Positions 46,250 to 57,092 are shown, counted from the first letter of the stretch. The stretch is 64,000 nucleotides of DNA from Tupaia tana (GCA_026018925.1 JAKSZU010000009.1:38213194-38277193); one strand, 5' to 3'. Translations and numbers: made by a program. Notes: generated by a model not told the origin, from the letters alone.

Positions 46250-46501
46250 CTTTTTCTTTTCTTTTATTTTTTGCTATAGGGTGTGTGCACTCAATGGAGA
46301 GACAGAGAGACAGAAAGCAGGAAATCACCCCTGGGGGGAATGGCCATGCTGCAATCCCTTTTCCTCCATTTTCCTCTCAGGATTTTGGGCACACATGCAC
46401 ATGTGCCGAGCAATAGTTTTAAGCTACCAGGTGCTGAACTAGAACTGCAGTCGGCCATATGGGAGCCCAGTGACATAACCGTTTCACCATCTGTTGGTCC
46501 C
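46250..46501 (-). mobile_element. SINE family A, minus, diverged
   Basis: TTTTTTGCTATAGGGTGTGTGC to CCATCTGTTGGTCCC. With the previous copy it forms an inverted pair. Confidence 0.85.
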
Positions 46502-46741
46502 AGGGAGAGGTCTTTTTCTATTTTTTTTTTCTCTCTCTCTCCTGCACATCCATACACACTCTGGCATAAAGAAGATTTTACTGCAACAGTATATAAAAAA
46601 TTCAGTTATCTGGTCTCTTATTCTACATTGCAATATATGTAAGAAACTACAACCTGCTGAGTTTTAGAGGCAGAGGCAGAGACGAGAATTTTGCTGTCTT
46701 CTATAAGTCACATGGTAAAGAGCTTTAAAAAAGTGTAAAAT

Positions 46742-46917
46742 GGGGCCAGTAGATGGCATGGTGGGTAAGGTACTGGACTCCTATATGGCTGACCACTGTT
46801 AGAGTCCCGGACCAGGAGGCTTGTTTTCTCACTTTCCCTCTCTTTCTCTGCAGTGAGGACATGTGTCGTTTAACAAATTAAAAAATATAATAATAAAATT
46901 GAATAAATCATTAAAAA
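46742..46917 (+). mobile_element. SINE family B, plus
   Basis: GGGGCCAGTAGATGGCATGG head, CTTTCCCTCTCTTTCTC middle, AATTAAAAAATATAATAATAAAA tail. Confidence 0.88.
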
Positions 46918-47489
46918 AACTGTAAAACAGTACCATTCTTTTCATTAATTTTGTTTTAGAAAATGTAGCTTTTTTCATAGTTATTTATGTTAACATGTGA
47001 TGGATTTCTCACTGTCACTTTAAATACACTAATACATAATTTTAAATATTCTCAATTTTAATTTATAAGATGGTAAATATTTGACAAATTAACTTATACC
47101 CAGGAAAACTCTTTGGGGTTTTCAGTAATGTTTGAGTATAAAGGGATTTTCAGATTAAAAGTTTGAGAACTGATGAATTAAATAATTAAAACGTCACTAC
47201 TGAAATTAAAAGGAATGGTTTCAGTACAGTAATTAGGCAACAAAATTGATTCTTAAGGAGTGAATTATAAATGACGATGAGAAAGACATAGATTGACTTT
47301 TTAAGTTTGGATGAAAGCCTGAAAGACAGAGTAGGCATCACGTAATTAATGTATAGGTTAAAGAAAGTATTTTTTATTTCAGTTCATTTCTTCCTATATT
47401 AATTTTAAAATATTCCTGTCAAAACATTTGAGTAGGCTTTTAGAGTAGAAGCAGGAAAGAGTTCATATGGAAAATTAAACACCAAAGAG
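46918..47489. other. Intronic stretch without recognised feature
   Basis: AT-rich sequence (about 47 000-47 480) with no open frame of note, no RNA-gene signal and no recognised repeat. Confidence 0.35.
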
Positions 47490-47873
47490 TATCTATATGA
47501 GCTCTGGAAAACGAGTAACGAGTGGGGACTATCCATATCTAATAATAAAATTTATTATAAAATTAAAAAAAACTAAAACAGTATCAATTTGGCATTTGAG
47601 TTCACAGATCGGTGGAATAGAATATAAACTTCAGGGGATCAGCAGATGGTATAACGATTATGTCGCGGACCTCCCATGTAGTAGACCATGTTTTTAGTAC
47701 CAGACCAAGTTACTTGAAACACACTGGGTGCATTTCTGTGCATGCCTAAGATCCCGAGAGGAGAATGTAGGATAAGGGATTGTGGTGTGACCATCACCCC
47801 TAGGGGTGAATTCTCACTTTCTGTCTCTTGTCTTTCTGGAGAGCACATGTGCCCTATAGCAAAACTCTCGCTG

Positions 47874-47904
<31 letters not shown>

Positions 47905-47970
47905 TAAACTTCAGAAATAGATCCTGTATGTAAGAAAAATTAATATCCAATAGAAATGGCATCACAAACC
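47490..47970 (+). mobile_element. L1 ORF2 fragment with nested SINE
   Basis: CAGATCGGTGGAATAGAATATA (equivalent to 'gatcaatggaatagaat') is interrupted by a SINE and resumes AACTTCAGAAATAGATCC. Confidence 0.6.
47634..47904 (+). mobile_element. SINE family A, plus
   Basis: GGGGATCAGCAGATGGTATAACG head, body, CTATAGCAAAACTCTCGC, A-rich tail. AAACTTCAG on both sides. Confidence 0.9.
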
Positions 47971-48790
47971 ACCTAATCTCTGTCAGAATGGCAAAGATTA
48001 AAATTACAAAAATTGGTAAGTGTTGGTGAGGTTGTGGTGAAAGGGGAACTCTCCTACACTGTGGGAATGTAAAGTGGTCCAGCCACTGTGGAAAACAATA
48101 TGGAAGTTCCTCAAAGACCTACAGATAGAACTACCATATCATCCAGCAATTCCATTCCTGGGAATCTACCCAAAGAGCAGGAGAATGCTCAGTCAGAAAA
48201 GTGCTTGTACAGCAATGTTTTACTGTGGCATTATTCATGATTGCTAAAATGGAACCAACCCAAATGTCCACAAACAGATGAATGGATTGAAAAAGTGTGG
48301 CACATATACTCTACATAATACTATCCAGCCATAAAAAAACAACAAGACCCTGGCATTTGATAGAAAGTGGTCGAATATGGAAGATCTATTGCTCAGTGAA
48401 GCAATTCAGGCTATAAAGAGGCATTGTAAGTCTCCACTAAACTTACTGACTGCACTCCATGATAGAGCCTGAAAGACTGGAGGATATTTAAGCATTGAAA
48501 ACACTTATGGACACTGGAGACAGTGTGGAAGGAGGGTGGGAGAGGGGAAGAGTGTAGGGAAGGAAATTAGGGAGAAAAATAGAGAAGTGAGACATTTGTG
48601 GGACACAGAAATGGTTTATTTCCTGTTGATGATAACATGTACAGTATTCTCAATTGGACTGGTCGGAGGTATATTTCATGTTGAAATTCTCTTTACAAGC
48701 TAAATGATGTATAGTGATTGAATGTATAAATAATAATAAAAGCCTGTCTTGAATTTGAAATATCAAATGAAATGAAATCATGAGTTATTT
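47971..48790 (+). mobile_element. Younger L1 3' end
   Basis: Starts in the ORF2 tail (GTTGGTGAGGTTGTGGTG; GGGAATGTAAAGTGGTCCAGC), passes CCATAAAAAAACAACAAGACC and a G-rich 3' UTR (GGAGGGTGGGAGAGGGGAAG), and ends GATTGAATGTATAAATAATAATAAAAG. 5' truncated. Confidence 0.8.
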
Positions 48791-48890
48791 TATCTTTAAA
48801 TAAGTGAGTCTATGTGTAAAAAAGAAAAAAAAAAAAGATGGCATCAGAAGTCCCTGGGTATTGACCTTTTCTAAAAAATGGCATGAGATG

Positions 48891-49152
48891 GGGAACCAGC
48901 AGTTAGCGTAATGGCTATGTCACTGGACTCCCACGTAGTCGACTGTGGTTCGCATCCCGGACCCGGTGGCTTAAAACTCATGCCGGGCATGTGTGCATGC
49001 ATGCCCAAGATCCCGAGAGGAGAATGGAGGAGAAGGGATTGCGGCGTGACTGTCCTCTCTGGAGGGTGATTTCTCACTTTCTGTCTCTATGTCTCTCTCT
49101 GTCTGTCTGGCGAGCGCATGCGCCCTATAGCGAAAACCTCTCCAAAAAAAAA
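48891..49152 (+). mobile_element. SINE family A, plus
   Basis: GGAACCAGCAGTTAGCGTAATGG head and full body. Target duplication AAATGGCATGAGATGG (48876-48890) and AAAGGCATGAGATGGG (about 49153-49167). Confidence 0.95.
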
Positions 49153-49378
49153 AAGGCATGAGATGGGCGAACTGAGAAGGTGAGGCTGGATCCACATGGG
49201 AAAGTTTGGGTTCACGTCCCAGGGGCTCTCTGTGCATACGAGGTATGCATGCATACCCACAATCCAGTCTGACTGAAACTTGGAGTGGATTACAGTGTGA
49301 GGATCGTATCGGGGGTGCCTGTCTCTCTCTTTATTTCTCAATATTTCTCTCTCAAAAGAAATAAATGAGTAACTTTTA
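49153..49378 (+). mobile_element. SINE family C, plus
   Basis: CTGGATCCACATGGGAAAG, GGATTACAGTGTGAGGATCG, GGTGCCTGTCTCTCTC and an AAGAAATAAATGAGTAAC end. It starts close to the duplicated target of the previous SINE. Confidence 0.7.
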
Positions 49379-49394
49379 AAAATAGCATAAGATA

Positions 49395-49642
49395 AGGACC
49401 AGCAGTTAATGTAATGGCTATGTCGCTGAACTCCCATGTAACTGACTGCGGTTCGAGTCCTGGACCCGATGGCTTAAACTCATGCCGGGCGTGTGTGCGT
49501 GTGTGCCCAAGATCCTGAGAGCAGAATGGAGGATTGCGGCGTGGCCATCCCCACTGAGGGGTGATTTCTCGCTTTCTGTCTCTCTGACTCTCTCTGTCTC
49601 TCTGGTGAGCGCACGTGCCTGATAGCAAAAATAAAAAAAAAA
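49395..49642 (+). mobile_element. SINE family A, plus
   Basis: GGACCAGCAGTTAATGTAATGG head, body with an 11-bp deletion after GGAGGATTGCGG. Target duplication AAATAGCATAAGATAA and AAAAGCGTAAGATAA. Confidence 0.93.
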
Positions 49643-49649
49643 AAAGCGT

Positions 49650-50221
49650 AAGATAACTGAATAATTATTTGGAAGAAGAAAAGATTGAATACATATTTCA
49701 CCTCATACAAGAATAAACTCCAAATGGATAAAGGTTCTAAATGTAAAAAATAAGGGAACTATGAGTGATTTATTGCCTAGCCTGAGTCTGAGGAAATGAT
49801 TTTTAACTATCACTCAACATAGAAAGGAAATCTGATAAAATGTATTACATAAAAATAAAGCAATTTCACATGGCCAAATACAATAAACCCAGGGGCTTAA
49901 TGGTGATGTAGTGGTAAAATGTATCTCTGCCTTCCTCCCTATCTTTCTTGCTCACTAATGGAATAAAAGAAGAAAGAAAAGGAAAACAGAACAAAACAAA
50001 ACAAAAAAACAAATGACTTAGGTTGGAATCTGGAGAAGAGTTTAGACAAGAGTGATGCTAGAGAATTTTATTAAAACAAAAGAAAACAAAACAAACAAAA
50101 AACACCATAAACTGTGTCCAGCAGCAAATAGCAAACACAGAAAATGCTTTCACTTATAACATGTAAAACGATTAGTATGTATAATGCATAAAACTTATCA
50201 AAGTTAAGAAATAAAAATATA
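49650..50221 (+). mobile_element. L1 ORF2 remnants with a short family C copy
   Basis: CAAGAATAAACTCCAAATGG and ATAAAATGTATTACATAAAAAT match the ORF2 part after the RT domain. A family C SINE with an internal deletion (AGGGGCTTAATGGTGATG...CTCACTAATGGAATAAAAG) occupies about 49888-49985. Confidence 0.55.
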
Positions 50222-50478
50222 GGGGCCAGCAGGTAGCATAGTGGTTAAGGCACTGGACTCCCACATGGCTGACTATGGTTTGAATCCCAGACTTCATGGC
50301 TTTAAAATCACACTGGGAGCATGTGCAGGTGTGCCCAAAATCCCAGGAGGAGAATGGAGGAGAAGGGGTTGTGGCATGGTCACACCTCCTAGGGGGTGTT
50401 TTCTCACTTTCCATCTCACTGTCTCTCTCTGGTGAGTGCACATGTCCTCTAGCAAAAACCTTAGAAAAAAAAAAAAGA
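50222..50478 (+). mobile_element. SINE, A-type with B-type head, plus
   Basis: GGGGCCAGCAGGTAGCATAGTGG head, A-type body (GGAGAAGGGGTTGTGG), end CATGTCCTCTAGCAAAAACC. Confidence 0.88.
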
Positions 50479-50674
50479 AAGAAAAATGTAGAAAACTAGA
50501 CAGAAAGGGGAAAAAGTAATGATCAATTTGCCAAAAAATAATTTAGCAATGACATTTGTTTAAATGCTTTTCATATGTTTGCATAAACAGAAGCTCAATT
50601 TTAATTATAATAAAATAGATACAAATAAAAATTGTATTGAGAGTTCATTTTTCACATATTGGATTGGAAAAACA

Positions 50675-50890
50675 ATTAAGTTTATTTATTAACTTCATGA
50701 GAGAGGAGAGAGAGAGAGACAGGCACTCTCAATAGGGTCTTCATGCCATGACTCACTCCCAGGCTTAATCAGTTCAGGATCACTGGCATGCATGATGCCC
50801 AGAGTGCTCAAAGTAGTCTTTGGCTACAAATCTAGGACCTTTCCCATGTGGGCCCAGATGTGTTACCACTGTACTATCATCTGGCTCCAA
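50675..50890 (-). mobile_element. SINE family C, minus
   Basis: AAGTTTATTTATTAACTTCATGAGAG, then GACAGGCACTCTCAATAGGG and CTTCATGCCATGAC, ending CTATCATCTGGCTCC. One of the better-kept C copies, useful for defining the family. Confidence 0.75.
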
Positions 50891-50904
50891 TAGGCAAAAA
50901 CTTT

Positions 50905-51072
50905 TAAAATTCGTTTATTTTATGTATTTTTGTTATTAAGTTTACTATAGGGCATGTGCTGACCAGTGAGAGACAGAGCAAGGAAAAGTGAGAAAGCAAG
51001 CCATTGGGACTCAAACCACCCTTGGTCCTGTGGAAATCCAGCACCCCAACCACCACACCACCTGCTGGCTCC
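50905..51072 (-). mobile_element. SINE family B, minus
   Basis: AAGTTTACTATAGGGCATGTGC, short GA stretch, end CCACCTGCTGGCTCC. Confidence 0.88.
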
Positions 51073-51099
51073 AGAAAAAAATGTAAAAGTTTGAAAATA

Positions 51100-52223
51100 C
51101 ACCTTGTTAGCCAATCTTTGGGGAAACAGAAGCTTTCTTGCTTTGCTGGTTGGTGGGAATGCAAAACAGTTCAACCCCAAACTACAATGTGTTTACCCAA
51201 TAATCAATCAACTCCACATTTAAGAATTTATACTGAAGATAAACTTCCAATGTTATGAAACGCTGGAACATCTACACACACACAGAATAAGAGAGAAACA
51301 GAGAAAGAGACATGATTATTCCTGGTGGAATTATTGCTAATTACAGAATGTTGGAAATAATTTATATGATACACAGGATATTGGTTAAATAAAATATGAT
51401 ATATCTTGAGTTCTCCCCACAGTGCAGTGGTTAAGTACTGCAGAGAGGAAGATGGATCCTTCATGGCCAACCAGGGCTCAAGTCCTTGGTCTGTGGCTTG
51501 AAAAGCATGCCAGGTTTGAGCACATGCCTAATAAGATGGAAAATTGAAGGAAAAAGGATTGAAACATGACCAGGACCCATTGAGAAGTGTTATCTCTTTC
51601 TATCTATCCACACACATGCACCCACTGGTGCATGCACCGTACTTTTTTTAAAAAGTGTGGTATATTTACAGCCCAGAAATAGTGGGTATGAAAATGAAAT
51701 AATTTTGGCTTTTTAATTGGATTGTTAAGGCACTTTATACGACATAGTTGATTTTATATCAATTCTCTTGCTATGCATTAACAGAGAATGATTCCCAGGA
51801 TCTTCTAAAAAGTAAAAAAAAAAAGTATTAACATGTATGTAGTATTTTATCTAATAAAGGAAAAACAGCAATATATGTATGTGTATAAATAAACACATGC
51901 AAACACACACAGATTTTTTTTTCAAACATAAACTCAAATAGTACAAGCTAGAAACAAATAAATGGGATAACCAAGGAATAGGAGTGACATCTTTCCAAGT
52001 ATACTATTTTCATGGTTTTGGCTTTTGGAACATCATATTATGATTTTACATACTAAAACATTAAGGCTTGGGAAATCAATATAAGATACATCCACAAATT
52101 TACCAAAAAATCCCCAACTGTAAACAGTTGATAACAGAATCACACAGAAGAAAAAATTTTGAACTAGTTCTAGAATTTTGAACACAATATTTTGTCTATA
52201 TACCCTCAGTGGCAAACATTTTA
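51100..52223 (+). mobile_element. Old L1 ORF2 tail and 3' UTR, with a nested SINE
   Basis: GGTTGGTGGGAATGCAAAACAG and GGAAATAATTTATATGATAC belong to the L1 3' part. The text resumes after the SINE at 51412-51655 with AGCCCAGAAATAGTGGG. Frames are lost. Confidence 0.55.
51412..51655 (+). mobile_element. SINE, old A-type, plus
   Basis: ACAGTGCAGTGGTTAAGTAC head, CAGGGCTCAAGTCC B-box region, A-type body, end CCACTGGTGCATGCACCG. Strongly diverged. Confidence 0.65.
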
Positions 52224-52271
52224 TTTTTTAAGAATGATTTAATTTTATTTATTATTATTATTTAATTTGAC

Positions 52272-52323
<52 letters not shown>

Positions 52324-52413
52324 AATTGAGAAAGTAAGCCACCAGGACTAAGACTTCAATCATGGTTGGCCATGTGAATCCAGCACCTTAACCACCACGC
52401 CACCTACTGGCCC
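52224..52413 (-). mobile_element. SINE family B, minus, with (GA)n
   Basis: TTATTTAATTTGACAAGAAAGAG, then about 46 bp of GA (52275-52319), end CCACCTACTGGCCC. Target duplication GGCAAACATTTTA on both sides. Confidence 0.92.
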
Positions 52414-52455
52414 TATGGCAAACATTTTAAAGATTAAAAAAACCTTGCAATTAAT

Positions 52456-52606
52456 TTTTTTGAATTATTTAATTTTGTTAATTATTATTATTTTTCCTTT
52501 GACTAGAAAGAGACAGAGAGAGAGAGGGAAAGTGAGAAAGTAAGCTGCTAGGTCTGGGATTTGAACCACAGTCAGCCATGTGGGAGTCCGATGCCCCAAC
52601 CACCAT
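52456..52606 (-). mobile_element. SINE family B, minus, head-truncated
   Basis: TTTCCTTTGACTAGAAAGAGAC and GA-rich text to GATGCCCCAACCACCATT. The outermost head is missing. Confidence 0.8.
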
Positions 52607-53849
52607 TTATTTAATGGTAGTGGTAGCGGTGTAGCAATTCTGAAATGAATTTGTTGTATTCTACAATAAAATTTAGAAAATAGAAATAATAAATACATAT
52701 ATCGATGCTTTGGGGATTAGGTTACTTACTATGTACAAAACATGAAGAAAAATGAAGAACTGGAAAATAGCAGAAGGATCCTTTTCCAGTGAACTGGGAT
52801 TAAAGGCATGGGTATATAGGAGCAATGATATCCCAGTAGCCATGAGTACACCTGGGTTCTATATCATGGTTTCTAAAACAATTGCTCACTAAAAGGGTTT
52901 CTTGAAGATATAGCTGATTTCAGGACTGGGGCATGGGAAATAAAAAGGGAGATTGGCAAAATTTATGTTAGAAAGTAAGAAACGGATGGAACATATCTAA
53001 AAGAGTTCTCACTGGACAAACGTAGGATCATTTGAGCACTGAAATGATTAAGAGCAGAAACGAATTATGCACGTTACATTGACTACCAAAGAACCCACGA
53101 ATTTCTACTAAGGTGAATAAGTAATAGCAAAGAATGCAGTATAATGACAACTAATAAAGGCAAACAGAATGATAAAGGGAAAAGATGATCACTGTACAGT
53201 AACTGAAGTAATAAATAGCTCCGGGAAGAATCACCAATGGATTGTAAATCTACTGGATCAAAAATGTAGAGATATTCTGGTTATCCAGTTGGTAGTCTTT
53301 TCTATCTCATGCAGATTTCCTTAAAAGAATATACACATTATGATTCCAAACTTTTGAAATTAAGTGAGGATTAATTAATGGCAAAATATATGGTCAGTTT
53401 TGAGGACCGTTTCTTGTGCATTTGATTAGAATAGACATTCTTCATTTTTCAGTGAGTTTAGGTTTGTTCATTGTCGCCATACAATCACCGAGAAAGGTCT
53501 GTTCAAATCTTACACCATATTCATAAATTTATCTGTCTGTCCTTTTTTTTTTACTTTGTAAATGCTGATACCATATTTGTATGTACATTATTATTGCTGT
53601 ATTATTATTTACAAATTCATTATTCTATGTCTTCCAGAAGAATGAAATCTTTACATCTTTCATCATTATTCAGTAATCTTTCTCTAAAGGTTTTTTTTTT
53701 TCCTTCCAAAAGGTCTATCTGACAAATATTTACATAGCTATACAATCATTCTGTTGGTTTGTGTTGGGGTGGAATATATTTTTAATCCTTTTACTTTCCT
53801 TATGTTTTATATATGTTTTATGTAACACATAGTTGGATTATTGCTTTCT
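52607..53849. other. Intronic stretch, no recognised feature
   Basis: More than 1 kb of mixed sequence without SINE or clear L1 hallmarks. No long frame and no splice-bounded coding block that I recognise. It may be unique intron or very old repeat. Confidence 0.4.
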
Positions 53850-54089
53850 GCGAGATTTTCACTATAGGGCATGTGCACTCTCCAGAAAGACAGAGAGTCA
53901 GAAAACAAGAAATCACTCCCCTGGCGGTATAGCCATGCCTCAATCCCTTTTATTCCACTCTCCTCTTGGGCTTTTGAGCATACACACACATGCATCTAGT
54001 ATGAGTTTCAAGTCCCCTGGTCTGAGACTCAAACCACAGTCAGCCTCATGGGACTTCAGTGCCTTAACCACTAGGCTGTCTGCTGGCAC
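53850..54089 (-). mobile_element. SINE, A-type, minus
   Basis: CTGCGAGATTTTCACTATAGGGC to CTGTCTGCTGGC. Flanks TGGATTATTGC and TGGATTATTTT. Confidence 0.85.
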
Positions 54090-55250
54090 TGGATTATTTT
54101 TTCAAATCCTTTTGGTGGTTTTAACATATTTAGTTCATTTATATTAGGGATATATTTGGCTTTCATCCTGCCATCTAGTATATGTTTTATATTTTACCAT
54201 CTCATCTGCACTTCTTTTTATGTCTTGTATTGCTTCCCTTTTGATTTGTTTTGTAATTCTCTCATATTCTTCTGTAAAATTGGAAGTTAAACATTCTTTT
54301 CCTGTTCTAGTAGTGGTTATGCTTGAAGGTACAACAAGTTATACTATTCATCAAAGGTTAGCATTAAATAAATTTTGATCTTTCTCTTGGACAGTGAAAG
54401 AAGCTGACATTCAATGCTCTCATATGGCTTTGTTTTATGCATTTTTTGTTTCATAAATATCTTGAGTCTCAGAAAACATTGTTTTTTCTATAATATTTAT
54501 TTGTATTTAGCCACATATTTACCATTTAGACTGCTCTTAATGGCTTCCTGCATCAATAACTTCATCCATGACCTATTTACCTTTGCTTTAAGAAAACCTA
54601 AAAAAAATTTTTTTGTTGTTTTCTTTCTTTTTTTTTTTTCCTATAGGGCACGTGCAGAGATGGAGAGAGAGGGAAAATGAGAACTCACCCCCTTCCCAGG
54701 GGGGATGGCCATGCACCAATCCATTCTCCTACTGGAATATCAGGCATGCATACACATTCTCCCAATGTGATATTTAAGACAACAGGTCCAGGACTCGAAC
54801 TGTGGTGGTCTATGTGGGAGTCTAGTGCCTTAACAACCATGCTACCTGCTGGCCCTTGTTCCTAAATCTTAATGTCACTCTTTATAGTGTATTGTTTCTT
54901 GTTGAAATATTTAAGGCTAGCTTTTTGTAATTTCTCTGTGCGCATTACAGATAGTTGTTTAAAGTCTATGCCTGACAATTCAACTATCTGAAGTGTCTAT
55001 AGGTTCATTTCTATTATCTTTCATTGTTCTATCAATACATTGCTTTATGTTGCATTGTTTCTTCATATATCTGTTTCTCTTTGTATTCCCGTTACCACAT
55101 TTGAAAATAATTGAAAGAAATTTTTTGGGAAAAAAGGAAATAACTTGAAGCCTAGAACGATAACTTTGTTTTGCTAATGCCCCCAAAATTTGAAACATGA
55201 ACTGTATCAAATTTCCTCAATCCAATTTCGTTTCTCAAGGCTTATCTTAG
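54090..55250 (-). mobile_element. Ancient L1M/HAL1-like segment
   Basis: On the plus strand, TTGTATTTAGCCACATATTTACC and the following CTTCCTGCATCAATAAC resemble old L1M/HAL1 text in reverse orientation. Strongly decayed, and the boundaries are approximate. A SINE at 54625-54857 interrupts it. Confidence 0.4.
54625..54857 (-). mobile_element. SINE, A-type, minus, shortened
   Basis: T-run CCTATAGGGCACGTGC to GCTACCTGCTGGCCC. A deletion removed most of the GA-rich part. Confidence 0.85.
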
Positions 55251-56690
55251 TGACACACATGATTTGAACTAGGGCTGTATTCCCTGTCAAAGACGGTGAA
55301 AGCCTGGCTCATCCTTATTCATAGTATGCAGGCCTAAATCCAAGCTCAAATTGATTGAACATGGACAGACTCTATCTACTTTGGTCCTCTTTTGCTTGTG
55401 AGACGGTGAAGTTTTGCAACCTGTTAGTCATATGGTCAGGTTTGCAACCTATCACTGGTAAAAGTGAGCCAAAGTCATAGCCATGTTTCCTGGATCTGTC
55501 CTTTTGGGTACTGTAGCCAAATATTATTTTATTAGCTTTTAGCTCACTATTTTATTAGCTTCTCATTGCTTTTAGTATTTTATCCACATTTTTAGTTGTC
55601 TTTAGTCACTGCAAATTATTCATTTTGAAATCACTAGAAGCTGATGCCACCAATATTCCAATTTAGTTCATCTCTGTCTTTCATTTGTAATCACCAGAAG
55701 AGCCAGTATCTTTTTAGATGAGCTCTTTAGGGTGCAAGGAGTAAAATCTGTGAAGCTTTGCATTTGTAAGTCAAATTGTGTCTATGGATCCATTTTATTC
55801 CTGTGATAGGTTTCATGGCATTTTATCCAAAGGCGTTTGTGCTATAGACAGACAGAACAATCTATACCAGAGCAATCTTAAAATACAAGTGAAGTTATTT
55901 GACCAATAAACCTACAGTCAAAATCTTTAGATAATATCAGTGAAGATTATATAGAGATCTTGATCTTATGTAAACTTGACCCGCATCTTTTACAGAAACG
56001 TAAGTTTGAAGATAAATTATTAAATGAGCATACTGTATGTTCCAAGTAGAAGAGGAAAAAACGAGGACTATAAAACCCCTAAGTTCCAAGTTGTTAAATT
56101 TCTTGACTTTAATATTAGCATTGTTAAGGCATTTATGAATATCTTAAATTAAAGCAAAGACATGTTTATTTCTTTCCCTTTAACCACTGCTCCCGTCCCC
56201 CAAATCCTTAACGGAGTCAATAGTTTTTTCTCTTTTTTGTATAACCAGAGTTCAAGAAGACAATTAGAACGGAGGGGAAACAGTCTATCTTAGGCTTTAG
56301 TAGTAGCATAAACTTAAATATGTTTACTTCATGAAGATTCAGATTGCATTGATTTTTCCACCAAAAAGGATATGGAATCAGAATAAAATGATCAAGGTTA
56401 ATATCCTGAGATAGATTTTTAAAAAATATTTAAATGTTATATTTTACAAATTTAGAGTTTATATAATCTTTGATATCTTCAAAATATTTTAAATATCTCA
56501 AAATTTTTGTTATCTGTGTTGCAGAATTCGTTGGCATATTAATGCATAAAATAGCAATTATTTTGAATTGAGACTTTACACTTACATATCCACGCACATT
56601 ACAGTCTTTTCATTATTGTTAACCTAAATATCAGATAAATAGGTTAAGAATAATTGTTGAATTAGAAAAATCCCGATTAAACGCAAATGT
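55251..56690. other. HTR2C intron next to the edited exon
   Basis: No SINE and no recognisable L1 in this 1.4 kb, which is unusual for the window. Lower repeat content near the exon fits conserved intronic sequence. I see no miRNA hairpin or additional exon here. Confidence 0.5.
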
Positions 56691-56691
56691 T

Positions 56692-56694
56692 ACC
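56692..56694 (-). promoter_or_regulatory. HTR2C: Candidate intronic alternative donor (GU3)
   Basis: On the minus strand, CTGG|GTAACA-type text (…ACTGGTAACATTTGC) puts a GT at 56693-56692, about 91 nt downstream of the main donor. Human HTR2C has a third donor about 90 nt into this intron. Use would retain intronic sequence. The assignment rests on position and on the GGTAA core. Confidence 0.5.
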
Positions 56695-56720
56695 AGTCGA
56701 CGTCTGTACGTTGTTCACAG

Positions 56721-56750
56721 TACATAATCCGAAAGTATTGAGCATAGCCG
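56721..56750 (-). promoter_or_regulatory. HTR2C: Editing complementary sequence (intronic arm of hairpin)
   Basis: Plus-strand TATTGAGCATAGCCG (56736-56750) is the exact inverted repeat of exon text CGGCTATGCTCAATA (56844-56858). Beyond a 5-nt bulge, pairing continues between intronic 56721-56730 (TACATAATCC) and exon 56859-56868 (GGATTACGTA) with one mismatch/wobble. In HTR2C pre-mRNA this duplex is what ADAR1/ADAR2 recognise. Confidence 0.9.
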
Positions 56751-56784
56751 CTGCAATTCTAATGGCCAAGAACGTTTCAATTAC

Positions 56785-56985
56785 CTATAGAAATTGCCCA
56801 AACTATAGCAATCTTCATGATGGCCTTAGTCCGCGAATTGAAACGGCTATGCTCAATAGGATTACGTATTGCTACATACCGATCCAGCGAAATAGCGCAG
56901 AGGTGCATGATGGACGCTGTTGAAAATAAAACATCCAAAGAAATCCAGACGGGGCACAAATATCTAGGTAGTGGCCAGACATAAT
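56785..56985 (-). CDS. HTR2C: HTR2C coding exon (TM3, DRY, ICL2, start of TM4)
   Basis: A 201-bp internal exon of the 5-HT2C serotonin receptor, a Gq-coupled receptor of neuronal membranes. Minus strand, acceptor CTTTCAG|ATTATG after a pyrimidine-rich tract, donor ATAG|GTAATT. The exon starts in the second base of an Asp codon and ends after the first base of a Gly codon, so 66 full codons are read. Visible are the TM3 aspartate that binds the amine (WISLDVLF), the LDRYVAI (DRY) motif, ICL2 with [16 protein letters not shown], and TM4 start IAIVWAIS. The protein text agrees fully with the mammalian receptor as I know it and has no stop. Neighbouring exons are not in the window. This is a live gene, not a retrocopy: both splice sites and intronic control sequence are kept. 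Confidence 0.97.
56857..56869 (-). promoter_or_regulatory. HTR2C: Five A-to-I RNA editing sites (A, B, C'/E, C, D)
   Basis: The codons ATA CGT AAT CCT ATT (Ile-Arg-Asn-Pro-Ile) are unedited INI in the genome. By established numbering, site A is 56869, B 56867, C'/E 56863, C 56862 and D 56857. All five are adenosines on the minus strand. Editing recodes ICL2 (up to VGV) and lowers G-protein coupling. The same stretch is the known antisense target of the SNORD115 snoRNAs. Confidence 0.95.
56878..56879 (-). promoter_or_regulatory. HTR2C: Upstream alternative donor (GU1)
   Basis: Minus-strand GATCG|GTATGTAG gives a good donor. Using it removes exactly 95 nt (56879-56785), the size of the deletion in the truncated 5-HT2C isoform. 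The frame shifts and the editing sites leave the mRNA. Editing and SNORD115 binding influence this choice in other mammals. Confidence 0.85.
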
Positions 56986-57012
56986 CTGAAAGAAAACAAA
57001 GAGGAGACAAGA
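56986..57012 (-). promoter_or_regulatory. HTR2C: Polypyrimidine tract and 3' splice site
   Basis: The minus strand reads CTTGTCTCCTCTTTG, then TTTTCTTTCAG directly before the exon. This is a strong acceptor. Confidence 0.85.
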
Positions 57013-57092
57013 ATAAAAACGTGTTATCCACATTGCACCAACCAAAGCTTTTAACTTTTAGTGTACTTTTTTTTTTCCTCTTATAATCTGAG
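57013..57092. other. Intron flank upstream of the exon
   Basis: Short unique-looking intron sequence between the acceptor and a family C SINE. A T10 run lies at 57067-57076. Confidence 0.5.

Noticed and set aside
56687..56923. 78-codon plus-strand ORF overlapping the HTR2C exon
   Set aside because: It is the complement of the real exon and its conserved intron. The minus-strand reading matches a known receptor.
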